The position numbers and the translations under genes are program-made. DNA of 49,547 bases, taken from positions 1 to 49,547 of the forward strand of contig NZ_VOTZ01000019.1 in NCBI RefSeq assembly GCF_024372745.1, read 5' to 3'. Position 1 is the stretch's first letter, and the number at the start of each line of letters is the position of its first letter. Below are positions 1 through 9,095 of this stretch, in pieces. Source of the stretch: Methanocalculus taiwanensis. GTDB lineage: Archaea; Halobacteriota; Methanomicrobia; Methanomicrobiales; Methanocorpusculaceae. The notes beneath the pieces were generated by a model. The model made no database searches. It had not been told where the DNA came from and saw nothing but the letters and a program-made list of their open reading frames with translations.

Positions 1-1020
1 CCACCATCAAATGATGTAATGACGCGTCCTGCACGGTCATCGGTCATATGTCCGGAATAGACAAGTGTATAGATCCTGGCCCATTCGATCGAGTCATATT
101 CAGGAAGCTCAAATGTTACTGTTCTATTTGCTCCATCCGGTTTTGCACCATAGACATCCTGTGATTCAAAGAAGAAACCGCCTGTAATTGTGCCGGATTT
201 TATTGTCTCCAGTGGCAGATCTTCTGGTGGCGGTGCCGGGGTTACCAGAGCCGCCAGTGTCCACTTATAGGACGAACCGATACGCTCCGCAGTCAGTGTG
301 GTTGGTTCTTCATCAGATATATCAGTAATATACCAGGAGTTGGTCTTGGCTCCATAACTCTTTCCCCCTGTGCCCGCATCAGGGAGTACTGTCCCGTTAT
401 AGGTGTATGTTGCATCTGCATAGGTGGTATAAACAACTGTCAGCTCGGCATCATCTGGTTTATCAGAGAGTACACTGGTATCAAATAGTGTTTCCCTTGG
501 CTCCGGATTATACCCTGAAGCTGTCACGGCATGACCTGCATTGAACCAGTATGTTGTCTCTTCCCCCTCATCATTTTTGTATGCGACAGCCAGTGCAATA
601 TACCGGATTCTGCCATCCCAGGTATCATCAACCTCCTGAGAGAGTACACGGGCAGTTATCTCTGTTCCGGTAATTTTATCGGTGACATCATACCAGATCT
701 GGTAGTCGCTCGTCACCCGGTTCACATGATCGTCTACCCGGTATACCTGTCCGTTTCTTGGAGCCGGGATATTCAGGAGCTCATTCCCAAGCTCGGTTAC
801 TCCATCTCCACCATCAAATGATGTAATGACGCGTCCTGCACGGTCATCGGTCATATGTCCGGAATAGACAAGTGTATAGATCCTGGCCCATTCGATCGAG
901 TCATATTCAGGAAGCTCAAATGTTACTGTTCTATCAGCTCCATCCGGCTTTGCACCATAGACATCCTGTGATTCAAAGAAGAAACCACCAGTAACTGTAC
1001 CGGAGTGAATGGTTTCAAGG
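1..1020 (-). repeat. In-frame 807-bp tandem duplication inside the DUF3344 gene
   Basis: Bases 1 to about 213 repeat at 808 to about 1020 with only a handful of mismatches, for example near positions 155 and 963. The offset is 807 bp, exactly 269 codons, so the protein gains whole modules. The near identity at DNA level points to recent duplication or gene conversion. The second copy continues beyond the left edge. Confidence 0.9.
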
Positions 1021-1964
1021 GGGAGATCCTCAGGTTGCTTATATTCAATTACCATAATCTGCTGGAGAGGCACCATAACTCCTTCTGTTGCCTGGATACC
1101 GGCGACATTGGTATTTGTCAGGAGATCGGTGACATTAAAGATCTCTGCTGAGGCAGTATTGGAAGTTCCATGCCAAGCATTTCTCTCAATGATCACATTG
1201 TTCCAGATCAGATTGCCCTCATTGGGCCCTGCACTTCCTGCAAAACTGTGGAGGGTGGCTTTTTTGATCGTATCTATCTCAATCTCTTTACCAGAGAAAG
1301 GTGCGTAGGTAGTTGCCTCCACCTGTGTTGTCTGGTAGGTTGCAGCGGTTGCAGAATACCCAATCAGATCACATTCCTCATTGATGAAAATCTGCTTTTT
1401 TGTCTCAGCATTATCAGTATATATGACAGCCAGCGTGCTTGGGTACAGGGCCTGTGAATTGCCATTATTGGCTGTCATGACAAGAATATTCTCATCTAAA
1501 TCATTGAACTGCTCTGTTACATTAACAGAGAAAAGGCCGTATTTCATCTCTCCATAGTTACCCATGTTGCTCTGGTCAGTATATGGATCTGCAAGAGTGA
1601 TCTGCTGGTTGTTGAATGATACCGAAATATTCGGAACACCGCCGGGTGTTGAGTCCCAGGTATATGATATGTAAAGCCTTGCTTCTTTTATCCCTGCACC
1701 GGCTGGGATTGGCAGATCTGTTGGACTCCAGATCTCTGTTCTCTCGGTCCAGCCAATGCCTTTATATGCACCCTCAGGCTGCGTATAATAGGTAATATTT
1801 CCGTACCCTTCAAATAACAATACTGTAGTACTATTATCCCCGCCATACATCCATTTGCCCATGTAGCCATTGTACTCATCTGCAGCAACTGGCGTAATAA
1901 AAAGGAACATAATAAGTAAAACGATAGATACCGATAGAGATTCCATCTTTTTTTTCATAATCAT
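1..1964 (-). CDS. Exported DUF3344 repeat protein, 3' end beyond window
   Basis: The frame is open from an ATG at 1964 to the left edge, about 654 codons, with no stop in the window, so the C-terminus lies outside. A GGTGAT ribosome binding site sits 7 nt before the ATG. The protein starts with a signal peptide (hydrophobic core at about residues 10-28, then PVAADEYNG). An N-terminal DUF3344-type beta-sandwich module (about 30-310) contains the family-like phrase ARLYISYTW. It is followed by a second module type (about 315-585) with EWARIYTLVYSG, and then the start of a third that almost copies the second. DUF3344 proteins are surface or secreted proteins of methanogens without known biochemical activity. 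It lies downstream of the DUF3344-transporter operon but is separated by 513 bp, so it is probably its own unit. Confidence 0.85.
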   Translation of the reverse strand, partial: MIMKKKMESLSVSIVLLIMFLFITPVAADEYNGYMGKWMYGGDNSTTVLLFEGYGNITYYTQPEGAYKGIGWTERTEIWSPTDLPIPAGAGIKEARLYISYTWDSTPGGVPNISVSFNNQQITLADPYTDQSNMGNYGEMKYGLFSVNVTEQFNDLDENILVMTANNGNSQALYPSTLAVIYTDNAETKKQIFINEECDLIGYSATAATYQTTQVEATTYAPFSGKEIEIDTIKKATLHSFAGSAGPNEGNLIWNNVIIERNAWHGTSNTASAEIFNVTDLLTNTNVAGIQATEGVMVPLQQIMVIEYKQPEDLPLETIHSGTVTGGFFFESQDVYGAKPDGADRTVTFELPEYDSIEWARIYTLVYSGHMTDDRAGRVITSFDGGDGVTELGNELLNIPAPRNGQVYRVDDHVNRVTSDYQIWYDVTDKITGTEITARVLSQEVDDTWDGRIRYIALAVAYKNDEGEETTYWFNAGHAVTASGYNPEPRETLFDTSVLSDKPDDAELTVVYTTYADATYTYNGTVLPDAGTGGKSYGAKTNSWYITDISDEEPTTLTAERIGSSYKWTLAALVTPAPPPEDLPLETIKSGTITGGFFFESQDVYGAKPDGANRTVTFELPEYDSIEWARIYTLVYSGHMTDDRAGRVITSFDG

Positions 1965-2477
1965 AGTCAATCACCTTAAATAAATCAACTAAAATATGCT
2001 GGAGAAAATCCAAATGCAATTCGGAAGCACAAGTACATTGCCAGCCTACGAGTGGTGACTATCACGTACTCCACTACTAATTTCCAGATTCTGATAAGCA
2101 AAAGGATACTCAATGCATGCCCCCCCGTCTCTAAGAAGCGATTGTAAGCAACATATTCGTCTCCATATTCAACATCCAAACACCATTCTGACGCTTCTGG
2201 CAACACGTACCTGAATTCCAAATCAAAGCCTGAAAAATCCTTCATCTGAGAGTATTCTCTCTCATATATGGTCATGGTTCGATTCCGGTTAGAATGATTA
2301 TTACCTGGGGGGTTTAAATAGTGTGTCATACTTTTTTCATAATCAAACATACTTCCTGATATCTTGCATATAATGAATGCAGAATCAGTATACAAAGATG
2401 AATAAACATTGAGAACTTATAATACTTACGAAAAGAAATAAAGATTTTAGTAATAAACTACATTGCTATGATGGAAA
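1965..2477. other. Intergenic region without a supported gene
   Basis: This 513-bp stretch lies between the DUF3344 operon end and the next DUF3344 gene. A minus-strand open frame (2395 to 1985) exists but begins with TTG, has no ribosome binding site that I see, resembles no family I recognise and is basic and hydrophobic at its end. It could be the remnant of a decayed gene. No tRNA or clear terminator hairpin was seen. Confidence 0.5.
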
Positions 2478-5400
2478 TCACGCATCCACATGCACATCTG
2501 TGACCTGGAACGGATGAACTGTTGTTTCGACAGTTTTTGACCAGCCTTTTCCTGTTAAACGCACATTATACCCTCCGATATTCATATAAGGAAATTCCTG
2601 GGGTGTCAGAAGCCCTGTATTCTGACCATAGAGGTAGATCCTGGCACCAGAGGGAGTGCTGTCTACCCGGAGTGTTCCAAAGACATAACGTTCAAGAGAG
2701 AAACGGAATTTCTCGGAATCTCCTCCATGAATTGATGGCGTCATCCAGAACTCACCTTCTTCAGGAAGATACCCTGGTTTTGAAATCGTAATATGATGGG
2801 GGCCGGATGATACATTATGAATTCTGGCCGGAGTATAGAGCCCGGTTGAGAAGCCGTCAAGTGTGATTGCGGCTCCTGAAGGGGTTGATTCAACAAATAT
2901 CGTACCTGATTCTGTTCTATCCCAGTTGATGGATCCAGCTGTGAGACGATAGGAGAGGTACGATGAACCATCATGAACAGTGATATACGGATGCAGACCT
3001 CTGACAGTCACCTCAGATGGAATCGTTTCTTTGTGTAGAATACCATTTGATGAGAAAGGCAGTTCTCTATACTCCGGATCATCAATGTACATCGTCCGGG
3101 TATACACCTCATCATAGGTGAGAAACGAGACAGGAGTGATCTCGCCCGGATATACCCGGATATTCTTTTCTTCTACTGGAAACGATACGTCCTTCAGGCG
3201 AAGCCGGATGGTATGACTTCCGGGTGCCACCCCATAGAGCACCTGTGGTGTCGTCCGGCCGGTACGTCGTCCGTCAAGATATATTTCAGCGCCATCTGGC
3301 CGTGAATGAATATAGATGCCACCAAGCGTCGCGGTATATGTATCGGGTTCTTCAACTTTCAAAACCCTGCTATCCGCGTTTGATACAGAAAGATCGATAT
3401 CAAGAATCGTATCCATTGTCAGATCAACAGTTGTATTCACCGATGAGAAACCATCAAGAGAGAGACCAATTACATAGAAACCTGACGGTAATGAAGGGAG
3501 CATATATGGTGTCACTTTACCCAGATACTTACCATCAAGGTGGATAAGGGCACCAGGAGGATTTGATCGGATCATAACTGAATAGCATGTATCGCTATGA
3601 TCGATTTGAATCACTTCTGGTGAGAGAAGGCGTTTGGTTTTGATAGCCTCCGGATAATCAGAAAGAGTACCTTCTTCTTCTAAAGACGTCCTATCTCTCG
3701 CCATTCCATTCCGGGAGAAAACAGATAGGATATCCACACGCCCGAAAACAGGGGTGAAAGATGAAGTGCTCTCATTAATGACACTTTCCTCCGATTCTAT
3801 CAGACCCTCGCCAATTCCAACTCCATAGAAACCAAGATTGGTTATACGTGTCGATACTGTGCATGAAACGCTATCATAGTGCGTGGGAAGTGCTACCCAT
3901 TCCAGCAGATCCTGATCATACCTGAGGATAACAGAACTCTCATCTCCTGTAGCCATCAGGATGATAGGGATATCGGTCTCCCCATCTACTGGTTCGATCT
4001 GGCACGCCACTCCCGGAATGATTCTGCCACCATCAGGAATTTCGGTGAGTGGAAGAAGCAACAGGGATGATGCGAAACGACCCTCCTCGATGCCCACCCG
4101 ACTTCCTTCACTGATGATAAGTGTGAACATATCACTTTCAAGACGGCTGCCCTGTATCCTGCCATCATCAGCAGCATATACTGCCTCAAAACCTGTAGGA
4201 TGCACCTCTGGATTGATCAAAACTGAAGAATCATCCAGATCGTCATCAATAGATCTCTTCTGGATTACTAGAATGAGGTTCCTGTTCTCCATGTAATCAC
4301 CGGTACCCCCATCATCCGCATAACTCTGGATAGTTGCAGTATTCTCTGCCTCGATCAGATGATCCCAGACTGGCAACTCCCTAAAGGAGATCTCTGAAGA
4401 CCCGCCTGTGAGACGGTTAATCCACTCCATATCATTCATTGTAATCCGGTTTGGTTCATCCACAAGACCTGATGCCGCTGTTGATACTGCGATCAGTTTT
4501 GCCTGTGATAACTGCTCCACATCAACACTGCCATCTAAAAAAGCGGTAGTCCTTGCATCATCTGGTGTTGTTCCAAAGACAGGATCAGCAAGAATGGCAT
4601 CACACCCTTCGGTAATCCAGTATTCAATTGCTGGCGAATCCGGAGATTCTGCAAGTATCAAAAGCGATGATCCATAGAGGGCAAATGTATCACCATCCCT
4701 GCCATTATTGGTAATGATGAAACTATAATTCCCAGACGATCTGATCCGCTCATCCAGATCAAATACAAAGGTATTCACAAGATAATCAAAAGTACCGTAC
4801 CCTTTCCGATCCCCATATGTTGCTACCATTGGAAGACTGTATCCATCCATCATAACCCGTATCGTCGGCGTAATACCGACTCTGGTATTCAGATTATGGG
4901 CCCAGGTAGTGTATACATACAATCGGGCCTCTTGAACCGTTGCATTGTCTGGCAGATGAAACTGGTGGACATTCTCATCTCCCTTTCCGCTCTCAAGAAG
5001 ACCTGTATAGGTGCCTGCTGTTGTTATACTAAGCGTCCCGTTGATCTCCCCTCTCTGGTACAGGGCAAGAATCCCGCCGTGATATCCGGTTCCTGGGGTG
5101 TTACCACCATCATCACCGGATGGTATAGGGATGGCACGCTCCAGTTCAAACAGGGCTTCAACAACATCATCTTCAACAACAGTCAGATCTTTTGATGTAT
5201 CCCTGTATCCTTCAAGTTTTACTGCAATGTTATGCTCTCCTACATGTATATCAGATAGAATACTGGGCGTCTTCTTTGTTGTATTCACGCCATCAAGGAT
5301 GATCCATGCACCTGAAGGTACGGATTCTACTGATATCTCACCGGTTTTTGGCTCTTCTTCCGGATAAGATACACTCAGCATAGCAAGCGGGATCTTATAT

Positions 5401-6257
5401 GATGTCGCATCTGGTGCCTTCTGGTATTCAAGCGAGCATGAGAAAGCACTACTGACGATATCAAGGACATTCCACTGGTTCCATCCTGAGTAAGCTCCCT
5501 GAGGTTTCCTCCCTTCAAACTCTTCGCCATTGATCCAGTACTTTCCATCAACACTGGCAAGATGAATCACTGAGAGAGAAGCAGCTACTGGATCTTCATC
5601 AAATGAAGGAAGATCGAATTCGGTCTGGCCAACATACAGTTCATCATAATATGACGAAACATCATGACCCTGGTTCACCTGGTAATAGATCTGATCCATT
5701 GTCCCATCATCATAGGCTACAACGAGAGCGACCAGTTTTATCCTGCCATCAAAAGTGCCAGTATATCCGGCAGGGCGGCTTGTTTTTACCTCGGTATTCA
5801 CCTTTGTTCCATGGATATCCCGGGTCACATCATACCAGTACAGGTAATCGCTTGTGACACGGTTCCCGTTTCCAAGTTCAACAGGACCGGATCCTCCATC
5901 CCCGGGCCAGCTATACTCTGAGTTCATATGCTCGTTCCAGGTGCGCTCATAACTGCTGTCGCCATCTCCGTCAAACCGGACATCCATCGCAACCTGGTAA
6001 TTCTCCCTCATGTTACCGCAATAGACGACGACATAAAGCCGGGCCCATTGTATCTCTGTGTGATCCGGTATGGTGAAGCTCTTCTGAGCTGTCGTCCCCA
6101 TCCCAAACCATCCATCATAATAGAGCCCCCCGGATACAACACCATCTGCGACCTTTCGGAGGGGGATTCCACCTACTTGATTGTCTGCTGTTGCTGCTGG
6201 TATCAGGAGAAGGGTAGCAATGATAAAAACGATCATCAATCTTGTGACTGTATGCAT
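2478..6257 (-). CDS. Large exported DUF3344-PEGA protein
   Basis: 1259 residues with an N-terminal signal peptide (core about 8-22, ending PAATADNQ). Domain order by reading: DUF3344-type module about 28-300; PEGA domain about 306-372 (VESVPSGAWIILDG); a second DUF3344-like module about 385-680, which shares the ITNN and ITEGCD phrases with the 320-residue protein of the same operon; a linker of about 200 residues; then four PEGA domains beginning near 890, 979, 1117 and 1192, each with an S-x-P-x-G-A-x-I-x-L-D/Y-G core. PEGA domains are short beta-sandwich repeats common in surface proteins; no enzyme motif is visible. It is the last gene of the operon, starting 11 bp after the permease stop, which suggests that the transporter acts on it or with it. 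No C-terminal anchor is evident. Function unknown. Confidence 0.88.
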   Translation of the reverse strand: MHTVTRLMIVFIIATLLLIPAATADNQVGGIPLRKVADGVVSGGLYYDGWFGMGTTAQKSFTIPDHTEIQWARLYVVVYCGNMRENYQVAMDVRFDGDGDSSYERTWNEHMNSEYSWPGDGGSGPVELGNGNRVTSDYLYWYDVTRDIHGTKVNTEVKTSRPAGYTGTFDGRIKLVALVVAYDDGTMDQIYYQVNQGHDVSSYYDELYVGQTEFDLPSFDEDPVAASLSVIHLASVDGKYWINGEEFEGRKPQGAYSGWNQWNVLDIVSSAFSCSLEYQKAPDATSYKIPLAMLSVSYPEEEPKTGEISVESVPSGAWIILDGVNTTKKTPSILSDIHVGEHNIAVKLEGYRDTSKDLTVVEDDVVEALFELERAIPIPSGDDGGNTPGTGYHGGILALYQRGEINGTLSITTAGTYTGLLESGKGDENVHQFHLPDNATVQEARLYVYTTWAHNLNTRVGITPTIRVMMDGYSLPMVATYGDRKGYGTFDYLVNTFVFDLDERIRSSGNYSFIITNNGRDGDTFALYGSSLLILAESPDSPAIEYWITEGCDAILADPVFGTTPDDARTTAFLDGSVDVEQLSQAKLIAVSTAASGLVDEPNRITMNDMEWINRLTGGSSEISFRELPVWDHLIEAENTATIQSYADDGGTGDYMENRNLILVIQKRSIDDDLDDSSVLINPEVHPTGFEAVYAADDGRIQGSRLESDMFTLIISEGSRVGIEEGRFASSLLLLPLTEIPDGGRIIPGVACQIEPVDGETDIPIILMATGDESSVILRYDQDLLEWVALPTHYDSVSCTVSTRITNLGFYGVGIGEGLIESEESVINESTSSFTPVFGRVDILSVFSRNGMARDRTSLEEEGTLSDYPEAIKTKRLLSPEVIQIDHSDTCYSVMIRSNPPGALIHLDGKYLGKVTPYMLPSLPSGFYVIGLSLDGFSSVNTTVDLTMDTILDIDLSVSNADSRVLKVEEPDTYTATLGGIYIHSRPDGAEIYLDGRRTGRTTPQVLYGVAPGSHTIRLRLKDVSFPVEEKNIRVYPGEITPVSFLTYDEVYTRTMYIDDPEYRELPFSSNGILHKETIPSEVTVRGLHPYITVHDGSSYLSYRLTAGSINWDRTESGTIFVESTPSGAAITLDGFSTGLYTPARIHNVSSGPHHITISKPGYLPEEGEFWMTPSIHGGDSEKFRFSLERYVFGTLRVDSTPSGARIYLYGQNTGLLTPQEFPYMNIGGYNVRLTGKGWSKTVETTVHPFQVTDVHVDA

Positions 6258-6268
6258 ATGAAGACCCC

Positions 6269-7465
6269 CTACAACGATCGTATCGCATCAGCCGGATGGA
6301 GACGGGAGGCCTTCAATGCTGGATAAATGCCTGAAATGAGCGATAAAACGATGGCAATCGCCATCCCGGAGATGATAACTCCGGGTGTCACCAGGACAAT
6401 ATCCGCCCCTGCAAAACCGGAGAACCCTGCCCCAAGCTCGGCGATCACAACGTTCCTTCCAACCGAGTTGATCACCCCGGCAAAGACGATCCCAAGGAGG
6501 TTTCCAATGATACCTCCGGCAATACCGATAATGAAGCATTCGGATAGGATCAACCGGAGGATATCTCCTGATGAAGCCCCGATCGCCATTGAGATCCCGA
6601 TCTCACGTGTCCGCTCAAAGACCGATATGATCATCGTATTCATAATCATCAGTGCCCCGATCACAAGGGAGATGCCGGTAAAACCGGAGAGGACAAGGAC
6701 GATGATATCAAAGAGCTTGTTTACTGCACGTATCTGTTCAAAAGCCCCATGGGCAGAGAGTCCAAGCCCTTCCACCCGGTCGACAACCGGAAATACCACA
6801 TCGGGGCTCACCACCCTGACAAAGACCGCATCAAAGGGTTCGTCTTTGTTCCCGGTATCGGTGATCATCAGCCGATCCAGTTCATCCCCCCGCTCCCTCA
6901 GGACACCGGTCAGGAGAAACTCATGCCTGATATCAGCTGGCCTTCCATCCTCATCATAATCACGGACGAGGAGCGTGAAACGGTCGCCGATACGTATACC
7001 TTCATATCTTCGGAGTGTTTCTGCAAGATCATACCCAAAGACGGCCTCTCCTGTACCCGTCTCCACACTCCTGCCATCAAGGTACGTGAGTGAGAATACC
7101 GATTGCATACCTGCTGAACCTGCATCAACAGCTGAGAGGAATGTCTGCCGCTCGGTCGCATATGTGATCCTCCGGGCAGGAACCGCTCCAACCACGCCGG
7201 GGTCACGCTGTATATCGGCTATCTTCTGACCGGTGATCGGTATCGTCACCCCATCCCGGATATCCGCATTCACTTCAAGGAGCGTCAGATCGGATTGATC
7301 CTTGATCATCTCAACAGAGAGAGAACGGACTCCCTCCCCAAGTGATACAACACCCACGACTGCGGCAACACCAATGGCAATTCCCAGGACTGTCAGGAAG
7401 AAACGGAGCCTTTTCCTTGTAACCTGGCGAAACGATATCGTCGCAACATCGGTCATTTTTACCAT
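6269..7465 (-). CDS. MacB/LolC-type ABC transporter permease (FtsX family)
   Basis: 398 residues with MacB topology: one membrane helix near residues 20-42 (LGIAIGVAAVVGVVSLGEG), an extracytoplasmic MacB_PCD domain to about residue 240, then three C-terminal helices of the FtsX domain (GFTGISLVIGALMIMNTMI; the GIAGGIIGNLLGIVFAGVI region; and the final helix before YPALKASRLHPADAIRSL). The ERTREIGISMAIGA phrase is the family coupling helix. Members use ATP hydrolysis mechanically to act on extracytoplasmic lipoproteins, peptides or cell-wall enzymes rather than by a classical pore. The start ATG at 7465 shares one base with the ATPase stop (TAATG); an ATG at 7456 is the alternative. Here the transporter is embedded among DUF3344 surface-protein genes. 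Confidence 0.92.
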   Translation of the reverse strand: MVKMTDVATISFRQVTRKRLRFFLTVLGIAIGVAAVVGVVSLGEGVRSLSVEMIKDQSDLTLLEVNADIRDGVTIPITGQKIADIQRDPGVVGAVPARRITYATERQTFLSAVDAGSAGMQSVFSLTYLDGRSVETGTGEAVFGYDLAETLRRYEGIRIGDRFTLLVRDYDEDGRPADIRHEFLLTGVLRERGDELDRLMITDTGNKDEPFDAVFVRVVSPDVVFPVVDRVEGLGLSAHGAFEQIRAVNKLFDIIVLVLSGFTGISLVIGALMIMNTMIISVFERTREIGISMAIGASSGDILRLILSECFIIGIAGGIIGNLLGIVFAGVINSVGRNVVIAELGAGFSGFAGADIVLVTPGVIISGMAIAIVLSLISGIYPALKASRLHPADAIRSL

Positions 7466-8130
7466 TACGGAACCACCTTCCCATCAGAGAGATGAATCGT
7501 CCGATCAGTACCAAACCAGATCGATGGTTCATGTGTAACAATCAGAAACGTCGTACCCATCTCTTCGTTGATCTGTTTTAACAATGTTATAATCTCATTA
7601 CTCGTTGTTGAATCGAGATTTCCGGTCGGCTCATCAGCAAGCACCAGGTTGGGTCCTGCAACAAGGGCGCGGGATATTGCCACCCGCTGCTGCTGCCCGC
7701 CTGAGAGTTCTCCGGGGAGATGATCGGATCGATCAAGAATGCCAACCAGTTCCAGCATATCCATCGTCCGCCTCTTCCTCTCAGAACCGGGAACCCCCGA
7801 GAAGATCAGGGGATATTCGATATTCTCTGCCGCTGTCATTGAGGGTATCAGGCTGAACTGCTGAAAGATAAAACCGATTTTAGATCTCCTGAGGGAGACG
7901 AGCTGTTCAGGATCTGAATAGTCTACATTCTGGCCAGCTATCTCGACAGTGCCGCCTGTTGGCTGATCGAGGCATCCGATGATATTCATTAAGGTCGACT
8001 TCCCGCTCCCGCTCCTTCCGGTTACGGTCACATACTCTCCCTCTTCAACTATAATCGAGATGCCATCAAGGGCATGGACATGCCTGCCGAATACTTTCTG
8101 CAGGTTTTCTGTCCTGACGATGGCAGCCAT
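7465..8130 (-). CDS. MacB/LolD-type ABC transporter ATP-binding protein
   Basis: 221 residues, the usual LolD size. Walker A is GRSGSGKST (about 38-46), the Q-loop lies in FIFQQFSLIPSM, the signature is LSGGQQQRVAISRAL, Walker B is LVLADEPTGNLD, and the H-loop is VTHEPS. PTGNLDS is characteristic of the LolD/MacB/FtsE group. It is the ATPase partner of the permease whose start overlaps its stop. It begins 2 bp after the stop of the upstream DUF3344 gene, with GAGG directly before the ATG, so translation is probably coupled. Confidence 0.95.
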   Translation of the reverse strand: MAAIVRTENLQKVFGRHVHALDGISIIVEEGEYVTVTGRSGSGKSTLMNIIGCLDQPTGGTVEIAGQNVDYSDPEQLVSLRRSKIGFIFQQFSLIPSMTAAENIEYPLIFSGVPGSERKRRTMDMLELVGILDRSDHLPGELSGGQQQRVAISRALVAGPNLVLADEPTGNLDSTTSNEIITLLKQINEEMGTTFLIVTHEPSIWFGTDRTIHLSDGKVVP

Positions 8131-8132
8131 CC

Positions 8133-9095
8133 TCAGGCACCCCCATACCGGATGTCGAGGATCGCATTTGTCAGGGTGAGATAATCTCCATTATCCTGCA
8201 CTATGACGGTATTACCGGTTGATCGGAGGTATTGGCGTATATCACGGTTATCGATTCCAATCTGGTTGATCTCATCTGAAACAAATGCATCATGCCAGAC
8301 CTTCCCATTATATCCCGGGAATAGTGAGGCGATTATCGATTCGATGAAGCCCGGCAGATCACTCCCTCTCTCCCTGTTGACGAAGATGGAATTCTTCTGT
8401 GGAATCTCTGTCCGGGTATAGCCACCTGATGGTGCAACCAGAAGCAGATCCGTAGATGTAACATCCCGTGTCCTGACATCGCCTTCAAATATGATAGCAG
8501 AGCTTGCCATTGCCGGGGTGATTCCATGGCTTGCATAGAGCATATCGCAGCCCTCCGAGATCCATAAAAGACCGGGAGGGTCTGACGGGGTGCTGTAGGC
8601 GACAAGGAGAGCGGCACCTGTCATCACAAAAGAACGGGTATCATCTGCGTTATTTGTGATCAGGAGAGAGATATCACCACTCCTCAGGAGAGTTTCAGGA
8701 GGGGCATAGGTATCCATTCCTGAGAAGAAGTCATTTGTAGCGACAAATCCCTTTGAATCAGTATACCTGTCAATGAGTGGGAGGGGTACTCCATCTGCTT
8801 CAACCTGGAGAAGAGGGTAGATCGCATCCTGGCCGATTTTGCTCCATGACCAGTAGAGATAGATCCGCTCATATAAGACTTCGGCATCCGGAGGAATCTC
8901 ATAGGGGAGTGAAACCCTGTACTGATCCCCGGAATTCATCGCCCCCCCATAATGGCTGTTTCCGGTGGAGAATGATATGGCTGCCGGACGATCGGTATGA
9001 AATACTGTAGTGAGCGTTTTATCTCCTGCATAGCTTGCCGCTGCCGGAGAGATGAGCAGGATGATTAGCATGAATATGTATTTAGGGGAAGACAT
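8133..9095 (-). CDS. Exported DUF3344-type protein (320 aa)
   Basis: The signal peptide is at about residues 1-22 (MLIILLISPAAASYAG). The rest reads as one DUF3344-like module with YERIYLYWSW, LLITNNADDTRSF and LLWISEGCDMLYA, matching the second DUF3344-like module of the 1259-residue protein in the same operon (ITNNGRDGDTF, EYWITEGCDAILA). No transmembrane anchor after the signal and no catalytic motif are visible. Its ATG overlaps the end of the preceding gene by 14 bp and its TGA lies 2 bp before the ABC ATPase start. The placement directly ahead of a MacB-type transporter suggests a substrate or partner of that transporter; this is inference. Confidence 0.87.
   Translation of the reverse strand: MSSPKYIFMLIILLISPAAASYAGDKTLTTVFHTDRPAAISFSTGNSHYGGAMNSGDQYRVSLPYEIPPDAEVLYERIYLYWSWSKIGQDAIYPLLQVEADGVPLPLIDRYTDSKGFVATNDFFSGMDTYAPPETLLRSGDISLLITNNADDTRSFVMTGAALLVAYSTPSDPPGLLWISEGCDMLYASHGITPAMASSAIIFEGDVRTRDVTSTDLLLVAPSGGYTRTEIPQKNSIFVNRERGSDLPGFIESIIASLFPGYNGKVWHDAFVSDEINQIGIDNRDIRQYLRSTGNTVIVQDNGDYLTLTNAILDIRYGGA

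Noticed and set aside
1985-2395. Minus-strand open frame of 136 codons
   Set aside because: TTG start, no ribosome binding site, no recognised motif and a basic hydrophobic tail unlike real proteins here. It is kept only as part of the intergenic note.
6327-6959. Plus-strand frame of 210 codons opposite the permease gene
   Set aside because: It is the antisense of a clear FtsX-type permease with low-complexity Pro/Ser/Arg composition.
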